This document shows, piece after piece, positions 18,725-28,640 of a stretch of DNA of 55,215 bases. The translations under genes were made by a program, and so were the position numbers. How positions within the stretch are numbered: the stretch's first letter is position 1; each line of letters starts with the position of its first letter. The DNA is from a virus, in the IMG/VR virus record IMGVR_UViG_3300044699_000026, positions 1-55,215 of that record; one strand, 5' to 3'. Under the pieces are notes generated by a model, which searched no databases, was not told the DNA's origin, and was given only the letters and a program-made list of their open reading frames with translations.

Positions 18725-19939
18725 ATGACGGAGCCGGAGCCCATCATCTGGGCGGACATCTCTGAATATCAGAAGACGCTCTACACCTCCGATTACGCAG
18801 TGGACCGGGATGTACTCGCGATTCGCGCGGCCCATGGCAACGAGACGGATGCGAACGTCGCCGAGAACTGGCGGCGCATCCAACCCGACCTTGACTCGGG
18901 CGCGCTCGCGCTCCTGATCGTTTACGTCGTTTACATCCCTGGCACGAACGACGCTGTCATGGCTCGGCTCGGCTCCGTGTTCGGCGCCGATCCTGATCCA
19001 CGGCTCGTGTGGATGGTCGATGTTGAATCCGGGGCGAACTACGCCGGCCCCGGCGACCATTCGGTCGGTGCCAACGAGCTGTGCGAGAAGCTCGTCGCCT
19101 GGTGCGGTTCTCCGTGGCGGGTCATCGGCTACGCCAACGGTGGCGACTGGGAGAACAGTTGGCCGACCCCGCCGCCGTGGATGGACAGGGCGACGCAACA
19201 GATCATCGCCGACTATCGTGGGGTCCAGCCAATCGGTGACTGGATGGGCTGGCAGTACACCAACGGACAGTGGCCCAACCAGTACGGTTACCCGTCGAGC
19301 TCGCCGCCGTTCGGTGCCTGCGACCACAACGTCTATACGGGTGCCGGCGGGCTCGCCGGGATGCTCGCCGGATTCGGGATCGGAGAAACCCCTGTGACCA
19401 CAACGTGGCTACCAGGCGCAAAGGTCGTTGACCTTCGCCAGACCAGAGGCAACGGTCCGTTCCGGAACTTCCTGGGTGTCGTCCTCCACGTCAACGTCGA
19501 CGAGAACGGCACCACCGACTCGTTCTACGCGGCCGGCACCAGCGTCAACCCGTCCAGCGTCACCCCAACTTCCAGGTCTACAAGTCCGCCACCCGCAAAC
19601 CGATTCGCAGCGGACCAGAGGCCAGTTCGGGGTGCATCAATATCTGCCGTTCGACTATCAGCCGTGGTGCCAGGCAGACGGCAACGACACCTACGCGGCG
19701 ATCGAAACGGCGGGTCTCCCACCGAGCCGCTCACCGACTATCAGTTGGAGCAATCGCGCGCATCCTCACCGTCTACCACGACCAGTATGGGGATGCCGTA
19801 CCGTCTCGCCAACTCGGACGGTGCGCCGCGGCTTCGCAACCCATGCGATGGCGGCATCTCGTGGGTGGGCATCCTTGCCCCAGGCACCATCCGCACCGCG
19901 CAACGCCAAACCATCCTCGACATAGCCCAGGAGGGACCT
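18725..19939 (+). CDS. endolysin: GH25-like muramidase plus amidase_2, 3' part frame-broken
   Basis: Degrades host peptidoglycan. Residues 1-225 look like a GH25 lysozyme: WADISEYQ at the start, MVDVES near residue 98 (the Asp-x-Glu pair), VIGYANGGDW and GWQYTNGQWPNQYG at the barrel end. A linker leads to LPGAKVVDLR and an amidase_2 region with VLHVNVDENGTT (likely zinc His). Beyond residue 280 the frame breaks about five times, yet pieces are readable: FQVYKS, YLPFDYQPWCQADGNDTYAA, EPLTDYQLEQ, IARILTVYHDQYG, GFATHAM. The 3' end is uncertain because the frame stays open into the next gene. Confidence 0.78.
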
Positions 19940-20185
19940 ATGCCCACAGCACAGGAGATCGCGACCGAAGTTTGGGATCACCACAAGTTCAGGCCCCCTG
20001 GGCAAATGAGAATCGGTAGCGAACGACTTCCCGCAGCACACTCTGCGCAGTCGACGAGCTCGCCAAGAAGGTCGACGCGAACCAGAAGTACTGCTCGACG
20101 CGATCGCAATAGATTTCCGTGGCGGTAGCGGATTGCCGGCCACCGTCCACATCAGCCGGCGATGTGGACGTTACGCTCCGCGTAG
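19940..20185 (+). CDS. small lysin-linked protein, frame-broken
   Basis: ATG 19940 has an excellent ribosome site, AGGAGGGACCT. The start MPTAQEIATEVWDHHKF is seen either as a separate gene or as the C-terminal arm of actinophage lysins. After two or more frame changes VDELAKKVDANQK, LLDAIAIDFRGGSG and DVDVTLR are readable. Because the upstream lysin frame has no stop before it, fusion to the endolysin is possible. Function unknown. Confidence 0.5.
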
Positions 20186-20196
20186 GAAGGACATTC

Positions 20197-20484
20197 ATGG
20201 CACACGAGTGGAAACGAAGGTGGTGGCGGCGACTGTCGGCTCGCGTGGCGGTGCCGCGATCGGCACCTTCGGGCTGTGGCTGCTCGGCGTCACGTCTGGC
20301 ATGAATCCAACGCGGCTGACAACGCCTCGAATGCGATCGCGGCTGTACCCGCTCCGGTGTCGGGCTGCTGCTGCTGGTCGTGGCCGGTGTCGGTGCCTAC
20401 GTGTCCGGATGGCTGGCGCCGCACACATCACGGACCGATGCCGCCGGTTCTGCCCGCCCGGTTGTCGAACAGGAGCAGGAGTGA
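20197..20484 (+). CDS. holin-like two-span membrane protein, frame-broken
   Basis: ATG 20197 follows GGAAGGACATTC. Pieces in successive frames read MAHEWK, then KVVAATVGSRGGAAIGTFGL (helix one), NAADNASNAIAAVPAPVSG, and GLLLLVVAGVGAYVSGWLAP (helix two), ending in the acidic tail ARPVVEQEQE at the TGA 20482-20484. At least three single-base changes are needed. Two helices and a charged end next to the endolysin fit a holin. Confidence 0.6.
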
Positions 20485-20723
20485 CTCGTCTACTTCGTGC
20501 CGAACGCCCTGACCAAGCCGACCTCATGAATTGGAATAGCACCGCCATCCAAATCACCGTGGATGAGATAGAGCCGGGCGAATTTCTTTGTCGCCTCAGT
20601 CTGGTCACCTGGCTGCTGGGGCAGCGGGACAACGGAAGACGAGCCATCCGCGACTACGTGGAGGCGCTGCCGGGTTGGGTCGCCGTTGGTGGGCGGATGT
20701 GGGTCCGTCGCGAGGATCTGTGA
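20481..20723 (+). CDS. 80-residue conserved small protein
   Basis: GTG 20481 overlaps the preceding stop. The product begins MTRLLRAERPDQADLMNWN and ends with PGWVAVGGRMWVRREDL, a compact beta-like finish. It lies between the holin-like gene and the papain-like hydrolase. I do not recognise a family. The middle (CRLSLVTWLLGQRDNG) could hide a compensated indel. Confidence 0.5.
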   Translation: MTRLLRAERPDQADLMNWNSTAIQITVDEIEPGEFLCRLSLVTWLLGQRDNGRRAIRDYVEALPGWVAVGGRMWVRREDL

Positions 20724-21259
20724 GCCCACTTCCCGCGACTTCGCCACCGTCGCCACCAACGGCTGGGCCGCGAAACTCATCCGATGGGCCACCCATCCGA
20801 TGTCAACCACGCCTCCTTCTCTTCGACATCGACGACGTCGGTCGGCAACGCAATCCTGGAGATGGGACCAGCCGGCTCCAACTGAACGACATGCCTACCC
20901 CGCCGACCGCACCCATTGGTCGACGTGGCCGATCACTCATGAGGAACGCACCCGCATGGTCGAATGCATGACGCGTGCCAGCAGACGGCGTTCTCCTACA
21001 ACTGGATCGCTGACCTGTATATCGGCTTGCGGGACCGGTTCGGGATCTCCGTTTCCCCGCTGGGCGTGGAGCTGCACTCCCGCCTGTCGCCGAAGCAGAT
21101 GGAGTGCTCCCAGCTAGTCGACTACAACTACCTGACAAGCGGGTGTGCATCTGTTCGATGGACGGGCGCGACCCCGGCCAAGTTGCTCCGTCTGACTTCG
21201 GAAACTCGACCTGTCTCCCTGAGCGAAAGGCTCCTCCGTTATGGCTCGTCGTCGCTTAG
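20720..21259 (+). CDS. permuted papain-like (NlpC/P60-type) hydrolase, frame-broken
   Basis: Pieces across frames assemble into one enzyme of about 178 residues: FATVATNGWAAKLIRWATHP, NHA then GNAILEMGPAGSN, YPADRTHWSTWPITHEE, FSYNWIADLYIGLRDRFG, KQMECSQLVDYNYL, and GRDPGQVAPSDFGN to PPLWLVVA with TAG at 21257-21259. The order His (NHA), Glu (LEMGP), later Cys (MECSQLVD) is that of circularly permuted papain-fold amidases or peptidases (YiiX/DUF830-like). It likely cuts cell-wall or lipid amide bonds during entry or lysis. At least four indels. Confidence 0.6.
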
Positions 21260-22878
21260 CGGTGGTCCTCGGTGTAGTTGCCGCGGCCATGGTGATGACC
21301 ACCGCGTCTGCTCGTTCATCGATTCCCGGCCCGACAGGCGTGATCAACGGCTGCTACAAGAACGCGCGGCACCAGTCACGCACTTGTGGTGGGTCGACTC
21401 CACCGGGCAGTGCCCCGCCGGCTACACCGTCCTGAACTGGAACCAGACCGGTCCCAAGGGCGACAAGGGTGACCCCGGCACCAACGGAACCAACGGAACC
21501 AACGGAACCAACGGAACCGATGGACTCAACGGAACTGACGGTGCTGACGGGCGTGGAGTCCTCTCCGCGACGGTCGACTCCAACGGTGACCTGATTCTTA
21601 CCTACAGCGACAACACGACCGAGAACGCGGGTCACGTCGTCAGCGGCGGCAGCGGGATCGGGATCGCCTCGGCCACGATCGACGCCAATGGCGACCTCAT
21701 CATCACTTATACCGACAACTCCACCCAGAACGCGGGGCACGTCGTCGGTCCGACCGCCCCAAGGGTGACAAGGGCGATAAGGGCGACCCTGGGCCGTCAG
21801 GTGGCGCCGGCAGCGGTGCTGTCTATCAGATCGACTCCTTCGCAGGCTCAACCGACGACGACAAGCTGACCGCCTGCCTGGCCTTTGAGCAGAGCGAGAT
21901 GGCTGCCGGGCGGTATGGACCCTCCTGCCAGTTCGCCCGCCGTAGCTACTCACTGAGCCTCGCCAATCGGCAGTTCTTCACCGGAGAGAAGCTCATCGGT
22001 CCGGAGGGGTCAGGCCCGAAGGGGCTGGAGGTCAACTCCGGGCACCCGTCGAACTTCGGATCGTCCTCAACATCGGCGCCAACCCGTGGTTCACCGGCAA
22101 CGGGCTCGGCAACCTCTACTACATCTACATGTCGGACCTCGCGATCCAGTGCGGCGGTGCGTCCACGTCGCGGGTGTTCCAGATGTCGTCGGGCGGCACC
22201 GTCTACGCCGCCCAGTTCAACGCCTTCGGCGTGCTCGGCTGCTCCGGAATCTTCGGCAACAGCACCGAGAAGTTCCTCGCCACCCAGGTCGTCCCACCGG
22301 GCACTGGTCGGTGCAGGGCTTCCTTGACACCCCGTTCCACTTCGGCGGCTCCGACAACTCGTTCTGGACCCACGGATACGCCAACGTCGGCAGCGGCCAG
22401 ACCCCGGCCGGCCCCAAGTACGAGCTCATCCTGGACTACAAACAGCAAGACGACCATCGGCGATGTCTACCTGACGGCCGAGAACTCCAGCTGGCGCGGC
22501 CTGGACATCAAAGGCAACATCAACACCACCAACGTCTTCTACGGGCTGCGCGCTGAGGGGTACAACGCCTCCACTCCGTGCGCCGGCAGCGTCGTCAAGA
22601 TCGAGGGTGGCCTCAACACCTTCTACGAGCCGTGGGTGGCGTTCTCGATGAACGCACCATTGGCCGGCGAGAACGGCGTCATCGAGGTCACCGGAGGCGA
22701 CACGCTCATCGACCGCCGGTCTACGACCGCGGCAACACCGCAGCGACGGTGCCCTGGTCGCCGCTGACGGCGGCAAGGTCTACATCCGCGCGGCTGGGTC
22801 CGCCACAGCGATACCGTGCATGTGCGCTCGGGCGGCGGAACGCTCGGCCAGAACGACGGCTCATGGGTTACCCCGTAG
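21241..22878 (+). CDS. secreted-type collagen-like tail fibre with beta-helix, frame-broken
   Basis: Starts with a textbook signal peptide: RRR, then LAVVLGVVAAAMVM and TASA. Next comes GVINGCYKNARH with, one frame over, LWWVDSTGQCPAGYTVLNWN, a two-Cys module typical of exported actinobacterial proteins. A collagen-like tract follows near 21450-21560 (GPKGDKGDPG, then GTN four times), then two similar repeats (SATVDSNGDLILTYSDNTTE and SATIDANGDLIITYTDNSTQ), a second KGDKGDPG tract, and a pectate-lyase-like beta-helix (RVFQMSSGGTVYAAQF, GGSDNSFWTHGYANVG). It ends NDGSWVTP at 22878. At least seven frame changes. Likely a receptor-binding or glycan-cutting fibre. Confidence 0.65.
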
Positions 22879-22904
22879 GACTTCAAACAACAGGACGGTG
22901 ACTG

Positions 22905-24269
22905 GTGGCCATCTCTTACACGCGCCGCGATTGGCAGAATGATCCGGCCGGCGCCACGCCCATCGACGAGGCGAACCTCGACCGCATGGAGCAGGGCATC
23001 GTCGATGCCGTCACGGCCATCAATGGGACGAACCCGGCTGTCGTCATCCCCTCGGGCGGTTCCACAGCGGGCATCCCTGACGGCACGCTCATCTACGAGC
23101 TGGTGCCGACCACGGGCGGTCAGTACGTCTTTCCGAAGGGTGATACCGGCCCGGCGGGTCCGGCGGGTACCGGGACGACCTCGGTTCCATTCAGCACCGT
23201 GCTCCTGTCGTCATTCACGGGACGACTGACAAGCTGAAGCTCGACGCCGCCCTGTCCTACGCGGCAGCGCAGACGCATATTCCGCTCGTGTGGATCGACT
23301 ACGACATCACACTGTCCACCCCGACGACGACGTTCTCCGGCATGAAGATCAGCGGGGCGCCGAATCCGGGCTATCAGGTCTACGAGCAGAATCCGAAGCT
23401 CGTCCGGACGCGGGTGACGCTCGCTTGCGGGCAGGACAACAGCTCCGCATTCGTGGGCACCGCCACCACCTACGGCATCTACATCGGCAACCTGACGCTC
23501 ACGTCCAGCAACCAGGCATCCCAGTTCTACCACCACCCGCTCTCGGCGGGGACGTCGTTCGCGACCACTATCGAGAACATGGAGTTCTTCGGGCTGAAGT
23601 ACGGCATCGGAAACCCGACGAATCGCTACGCAGCGACGTTGAACAAGTTCATCGGTGCCTGGCAGATCCAGGTTCCCTACGCTGAGCAGATTTGCATGGG
23701 CGGCTCGGACAACGACTTCTGGGTGGAAGGCTCCTGCAATATCGGCGACTCTTCCAGCGTCGCGGGTGCCGGCAAGTACTTGATCATCCTGAACGGGATG
23801 GACAAGACGACGGTCGGACCGATCTACGTCACCGCCAAGGGAGCTGGCGAGCTCTGCTCGTGCAGGGCTCGGCGTCCTCCACCGCGCACCTGAAGTTCTG
23901 GGGCTGCCGCTTCGAGGGGATGAACCCGGCCACGCCCAGCTTCGGAACGCTGGTCCGTGTCGAAGGCGGCAACGTCGTCTTCCGTGACTGCTGGTTCGCT
24001 TTCGCGATGTCCGACCCGGCTGCCTACAGCGGCACCCCCGACGTCGGGTACATCACGCAGACCGGCGGCACCGTCATTCTCCGTGAGCCGAGCATCGACC
24101 GCGCTACCGGGGTTGCCGAGACCGTGCCGCTGCTGGAGATCCGCGCCGGGGAAGTGGATGTGTCCGGCGCTCAGCGTGGCACCCTCGGCGGCTCCTGGTC
24201 GGGACGTCCCGCGTGAAGGTGACGGGCGGCACCGTCCTCGCATCCGACTACTCAGTCACTTTGATCTAG
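22905..24269 (+). CDS. tail spike/fibre with beta-helix, paralogous to preceding fibre, frame-broken
   Basis: GTG 22905 starts MAISYTRRDWQNDPAGATPI, then NLDRMEQGIVDAVTAI, the N-terminal anchor seen on many phage fibres. A short PKGDTGPAGPAG collagen-like piece precedes a right-handed beta-helix (FSGMKISGAPNPGYQ, TYGIYIGNLTLTSSNQ, GGSDNDFWVEGSCNIG, GPIYVTAKGAGE). Frame breaks lie near 23205, 23850 and 24210; the last joins to VTGGTVLASDYSVTLI with TAG at 24267-24269. About 450 residues. The helix shares GGSDN-FW and several other blocks with the preceding fibre, so the two arose by duplication. Confidence 0.68.
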
Positions 24270-24282
24270 GAGAGCGGACCAC

Positions 24283-25619
24283 ATGGCGACAGTTACGAAC
24301 ACTGCCGAAACCGGGCTCTCGTCCGGCACTGCCGTCACTACGGCCAACTCCGCGGCTCCGGATGCCTGGACGCTGGTCAGCGCCGGAACGGGTGGCTCGA
24401 TCACCTTCTCCAGCGTGCACGTGTTCGACGGCAGCCTCGCTACCGCATACCTTCCCGCCAACGGCGTTTCCTGCTACACGCAGTGGGACAACATCTCGGG
24501 CGGCAACAACCTGTGCGCGTTCCGTGGCTACCTCTACGTCACCGCCCTGCCGGCGACCGAGGCGAACATCATCTCGTTCCGGTCGTCATCGGCGGCGACT
24601 GCCGTGGTCGGTGTTTCGCTAGTGTCTGACGGCACCTTCCATATCTTGAACAACATCGCGGCCAACGACATCGCGACCACCACGGGCGCGATATCGATCA
24701 ACACGTGGTACCGCATCGAAGCCCAGATCAACAACACGGGCGGCACGTTCAGCTTCCAGGTCTACGCGGGCAACAGCGGATCGGTCCTGACCGGGCTGAA
24801 TGTGGCCGCGACCGGACTGTCGCTCGGTACGAACACCCTCGGCGCCATCCGTGTCGGCCGCACCAGCACGACCGGCAACATTTCCAGCGCCATGTACTGG
24901 GACGATGTCTCGTTCAAGACGGCGTCCAACTCGGCTATCGGCGTCTATGTGCCGCCGTCGCCACCGACCGCTGCGTTCACCTACACCCCGCAGGCCCTGA
25001 CCGTGGCCGTGGACGGCACCACGTCGACCGCTGCGGCGGGGCGACGATCACCGGCTACGCCTGGAACTTCGGGGACGGCAACACCAGCACCGGATCAACC
25101 GCGAGCCACACCTATGGGACTGCCGGCACGTACACGATCAGTCTTACGGTCACCGACTCCAACGGGTTGACTTCCAGCGTCAACCAGTCCTACAGGGCGA
25201 AGGCGACCGCTTCGTCGGCGCTTCTATTCGCTGGTGACGACCTCGGCATGGACGAACGTGGCGGCGCGGATCTGCTCACATCGGTGACCGATACCGATGG
25301 CCCACATACGCCCTGTCCGGCAACTCGCCTACGTCGGCGGTGTTCTCCGGCATGCTCGATCCGCTGTTCACCCCGGCGGCGGGAACGGACGTGACCGTCC
25401 GGCTCACCACGGACCGCACAGGAGCGTCATCCGGATCATGGGTGGCGAAGCTGTACGAGGGTGCGACGCTACGTGCCACTTCCGCATCGGTGAGCGTCGC
25501 GGCCGGACGGGTACCGTCACCAACACCGTCGACGCAACGATCCTCGCCGTCGATGTGGCCACCGTCACCGCGTGGGCGTCTGGGACTTTGAAGCTCCAGC
25601 TGGAAGGCACGGCGCCTAA
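24283..25619 (+). CDS. minor tail protein: jelly-roll-like domain plus PKD domain, frame-broken
   Basis: The first ~220 residues (24283-24950) are intact and look like a concanavalin/laminin-G-type sandwich (AWTLVSAGTGGSITFSSVHV, AMYWDDVSFK), likely sugar-binding. A Pro linker leads into a PKD domain (PPTAAFTYTP, then one frame over ATITGYAWNFGDGNTSTG, TYGTAGTYTISLTVTD). A further module follows in shifting frames (SAVFSGMLDPLFTPAAG, GSWVAKLYEGATLRATSAS). Breaks near 25035, 25305 and 25500. The end is set at TAA 25617-25619, just before the next ATG. Confidence 0.62.
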
Positions 25620-25621
25620 CC

Positions 25622-26250
25622 ATGGCCGCGCAGCTTCGGCTGGCCGGCGTCGAGGTACTGGAGAACGGCGCCACCGGACAGCGACACAAACTGTCACAGC
25701 CGCCACCTCGGCTGCCGGCGCCTTGACGGGCGCACAGCTGCGGTTGGCTCGTGTTCAGGTGCTCATCTCATCCACAAGCGCGCAGCTGCGGCTGGCGCGG
25801 GTGCAGGTGCTGGTCTCCGCGTTCGGTGCGCAACTGCGGCTGTCCGATGTGGACGTGATCGTCCTCGCCGCCCGGTGGCCGCATTGTCGGTCAGCGTGGG
25901 CTTCGACGGGACCTCGCTCGTCGCCGACACGACTGGTTCGTTCGACCCGGCGGGTCGTCCGGTCACCATCGACATCGACTGGGGCGACAGTCATACGATT
26001 CCTACCCCGCACCGGGCGTGTTCACGCACGGCTATGCGGCAGGCGGCACCTACACCGTGGTGCCACGGCGACCAACGACATCGGCTACACCGACACGGCC
26101 ACAGACTTCGGCACCCTTGCTGCCGGGTCACGGCGGCGCATCTTCGCACTCATTCAGCTCGGTCAACCGAAGCCCGTCATCTGGGCGTGGGTCGCTGACG
26201 GGGCCGGTGGGTATCGAGGCAGGTTCGACGGCTACAAGAACGCAGGGTAG
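25622..26250 (+). CDS. repeat-containing PKD-domain tail protein, frame-broken
   Basis: Begins MAAQLRLAGVEVLE and contains three further copies of the same unit (GAQLRLARVQVLIS, SAQLRLARVQVLVS, GAQLRLSDVDVIVL) between 25730 and 25865. It then has a PKD-like domain (AALSVSVGFDGTSLVADTTG, PVTIDIDWGDS, later FTHGYAAGGTYTV) and ends IQLGQPKPVIWAWVADGAGG and FDGYKNAG at TAG 26248-26250. Frame changes near 25685, 25870 and 26000. Probably an extended fibre or collar component; the repeat family is not known to me. Confidence 0.58.
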
Positions 26251-26290
26251 TCGAGGACCGAATGCAACCATCACCAGCTGAGGAGAGCGC

Positions 26291-26438
26291 GTGACAATCG
26301 AGACCGAAGACCGAGCGGAAGCCGGCACGCTTGTTGCCCAGCTACACCGCCTATGCCGATGGCGTGGTAACGCCAGGCCCCGACCAGACCTGGGATGACG
26401 TTCCTGAGCAGCCCACCGACACAAAGGAAGACGACTGA
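26291..26438 (+). CDS. small acidic tail-region protein, frame-broken
   Basis: GTG 26291 follows AGGAGAGCGC. It reads MTIETEDRAEA, then changes frame into PSYTAYADGVVTPGPDQTWD and ends DVPEQPTDTKEDD at TGA 26436-26438. About 48 residues. A short linker-like product between two fibre-region genes; function unknown. Confidence 0.45.
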
Positions 26439-26439
26439 C

Positions 26440-26826
26440 ATGGCCCTCGGAATCTCCTCCGCGAACCTCGCCACCCCGTGCTGAACGTGCTTCGCAACAC
26501 CTCGGCTTCGGCGATCGCGACGGTGTTCGTGAAGCTGCACACCGGAGACCCGGCTCGCCGGCGCCTCCAACCTGCCGCCGGTTCGACCACCCGGCAGTCG
26601 TTCACGTTCGCCGCACCTTCAAGCAATGCGCTCGCGCTGTCTTCGGCGCCGGCTGCCTGGACGAACGGCGGCACCACGGAGACCCTGTCCCACGTCTCGG
26701 TGTGGGATGCGTCGACGTCGGGCAACTTCCTCTTCTCGGCGGCTCTGGCCAGTTCACAGGCGTGGGGCTCGGTAACCAGTTCACCCTGTCGGCGCTCGGG
26801 TTGACGCTCAGCGCATCGCCGCCTGA
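26440..26826 (+). CDS. Gp80-like structural protein, frame-broken
   Basis: Starts MALGISSANLA, then one frame over VLNVLRNTSASAIATVFVKL and HTGDP. It continues TTRQSFTFAAPSSNALALSS, TLSHVSVWDASTSGNFLFSA and QFTLSALGLTLSA, ending near TGA 26824-26826. The VKLHTGDPG pattern and the final FTLSALGLTLS are the signature of a small putative fibre or appendage family common in actinophage tail regions. At least three single-base breaks. About 128 residues. Confidence 0.6.
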
Positions 26827-26852
26827 TCACGGCGTAGGCCCGGAGGGCACGC

Positions 26853-28117
26853 ATGGCGTTCACCGTCCGGAACTCGATCATCGACTCTCGCGGCTCGTGA
26901 CGACTGCCGCGACGACATGGACTCTGCCGACCACCGGAACCGGAACCACCAGCAACGCCTTGGTGGCGGCGATCCGCTGTTCTTCTGGCTGACCACAGGC
27001 GGCTCGGGAACACGTTCAGCAGCGTTACGTCCGGTGGACGAAGGTCATCGACGTGACCTCGAACAACTCGCAGGGCATCATCTGGTCCGTGACGGCGGCT
27101 TCATGCCGGCGACACGACTTTCGGCTGGACGGCCAACCAGAACCAGGACGGTCGCGGCGGGTTCTTCGCACTCAGCGGGTCGCAGACCAGCGGGTTCGTG
27201 TGGGAAGCACAAACAGCCGCGGCAGCTCGTCGACAACGCTGGTGGTACCAGACAGTGGTGCCGCCACAAACATGGACTGCTGGCGATCGCCTTCGAGAAG
27301 ACGACCAACCAGACCACGTGCACGACTCGTCGGCGGCCACGCTGACGTTGCAGCAGCAGGCTTTCCGCTCAGCGGAAGTCCGGTCGTTCACGATGGTGTC
27401 GTTCACGGCCACCTCAAGTGCTGACGACGTCACGTTCTCCTATGGGCTGACGGGCAACCTCAACGCGGGTGGCCTGATGGTCATCCTCAACCCGATCGGT
27501 ACCGCCAGTCAGACGATCACGGTTTCCAGTTCGGCCACGGGCGGTGGATCTGGTTCCGCCGATCAAACGGTCACCGCTTCGAGCAGCGCCTCGGGTTCGG
27601 CTACCGGCACGGCGGCCCAAACGGTCACCGCTACCGGCTCGGCCAGCGGTGGAACCTCGGGCACGGCGGATCAGACCGTAACCGCGGACACCTCGGCCGC
27701 GGGGGAACTCGGCTCGCCGCGGAAACGGTCACGACCAGCACTTCAGCTGACGGTGGAACGGTCGGTACGGCAGACCAGACGGTCACGGCCAGTACGTCGG
27801 CTTTCGGGGTCGTCATTTTCCGGGTTCGCCGGTACCGCCAGTGCCACCGTGACGGCCTCCACGACGGCTGACGGCGGAACTGCTGGCATCGCTGATCTCG
27901 TGGCCACGGTGGATACGTCCGCGGACGGATTCGCGAGCTCGTCCGGTGCCGCCGATCTCGTGGTTCCGGTCGACACGCTGGCCGATGGTTTCGTCGCCTG
28001 TTCGCCACGGCCGGTCTCCTGGTCACCGTTGGCACTTCTGCGGACGGTCGTCTTCGTTCCGACCCCGCCGCGCGATCTGACGTTCACGGAAAGCTTCGGC
28101 GTAGCAGGGTTCGATGA
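26853..28117 (+). CDS. stalk-like protein with ten 18-residue repeats, frame-broken
   Basis: Start MAFTVRNSI; after a frame break VTTAATTWTLPTTGTGTTS, FFWLTTGGSG, VIDVTSNNSQGIIWSVTAA, SGFVWEAQTAAA and LAIAFEKTTNQTTC are readable, forming a globular beta head of about 215 residues. From 27498 the protein is a regular array of about ten 18-residue units with consensus GTADQTVTASTSADGGTV, lasting to about 28055. The tail RSDPAARSDVHGKLRRSRVR ends at TGA 28115-28117. At least eight frame changes. An extended fibre shaft or adhesin is likely. Confidence 0.6.
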
Positions 28118-28160
28118 CCTCATCGGCGTGGCGGATACACCGACATCATCGGGAGGGTTA

Positions 28161-28458
28161 ATGCCCACGCAGAAGATCCAGATCTCGGCCGGCGCCGTTC
28201 TCTACACGTTGCCGTGGACCGCGACCGAAAGCACGGCAAGGACATCTCTGCCGCCACCGTGCAGCTTTCCCTCGGTCATACTCCGAACCGGGTGACTGGC
28301 TGGACCCGGACGTTGAGGACAGACCTCCGTGTCGTCGGTCACGGCCAAGATCCTCATCGACGACTCCTATACACCGGGCACCTACTGGCTGTGGCGAAGC
28401 ATCAGTGACGAGCCTGAAATCGATCCGAAGAAGACGAGCTGCGGTCATCATCAGCTAG
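28161..28458 (+). CDS. last rightward late gene, small, frame-broken
   Basis: ATG 28161 follows GGGAGGGTTA. Readable parts are MPTQKIQISAGAVLYTLPW, GKDISAATVQLSLGHTPNRV, and VSSVTAKILIDDSYTPGTYW with LWRSISDEPEIDPKK. About 98 residues. The end is taken at TAG 28456-28458 (frame ending VIIS), though another frame ends LDC a few bases later. Probably a small structural or neck-passage-like protein; no firm family. Confidence 0.45.
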
Positions 28459-28587
28459 ACTGCTGAGGCGTTTTCCGCGCCCCAATCCCCAGAGCGATAC
28501 TGGGAAGGCCCCGGCCGGGCTGCCGACGTGATCCCTTCCATCGGCCCCTGGCTGGGCCGTCATCTTTTCCTTCCTGAAAGCCAAGAC

Positions 28588-28635
28588 AGCCCCACCCAGG
28601 GGTAATCGCTTAACCCCCTGGGTGGGGCTCTTTTC
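28588..28635 (+). terminator. strong terminator ending the late operon
   Basis: A 15-bp perfect stem, AGCCCCACCCAGGGG (28588-28602) with CCCCTGGGTGGGGCT (28615-28629), 12-nt loop, followed by CTTTT. It separates the rightward late genes from the convergent leftward early genes. The 129 bp before it (28459-28587) hold no gene that I can see. Confidence 0.9.
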
Positions 28636-28640
28636 CGTGC

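Noticed and set aside
28459-28640. possible tRNA or structured RNA before the late terminator
   Set aside because: I tried to fold a cloverleaf; there is no T-arm GTTCRA signature, and the only strong stem is the terminator.
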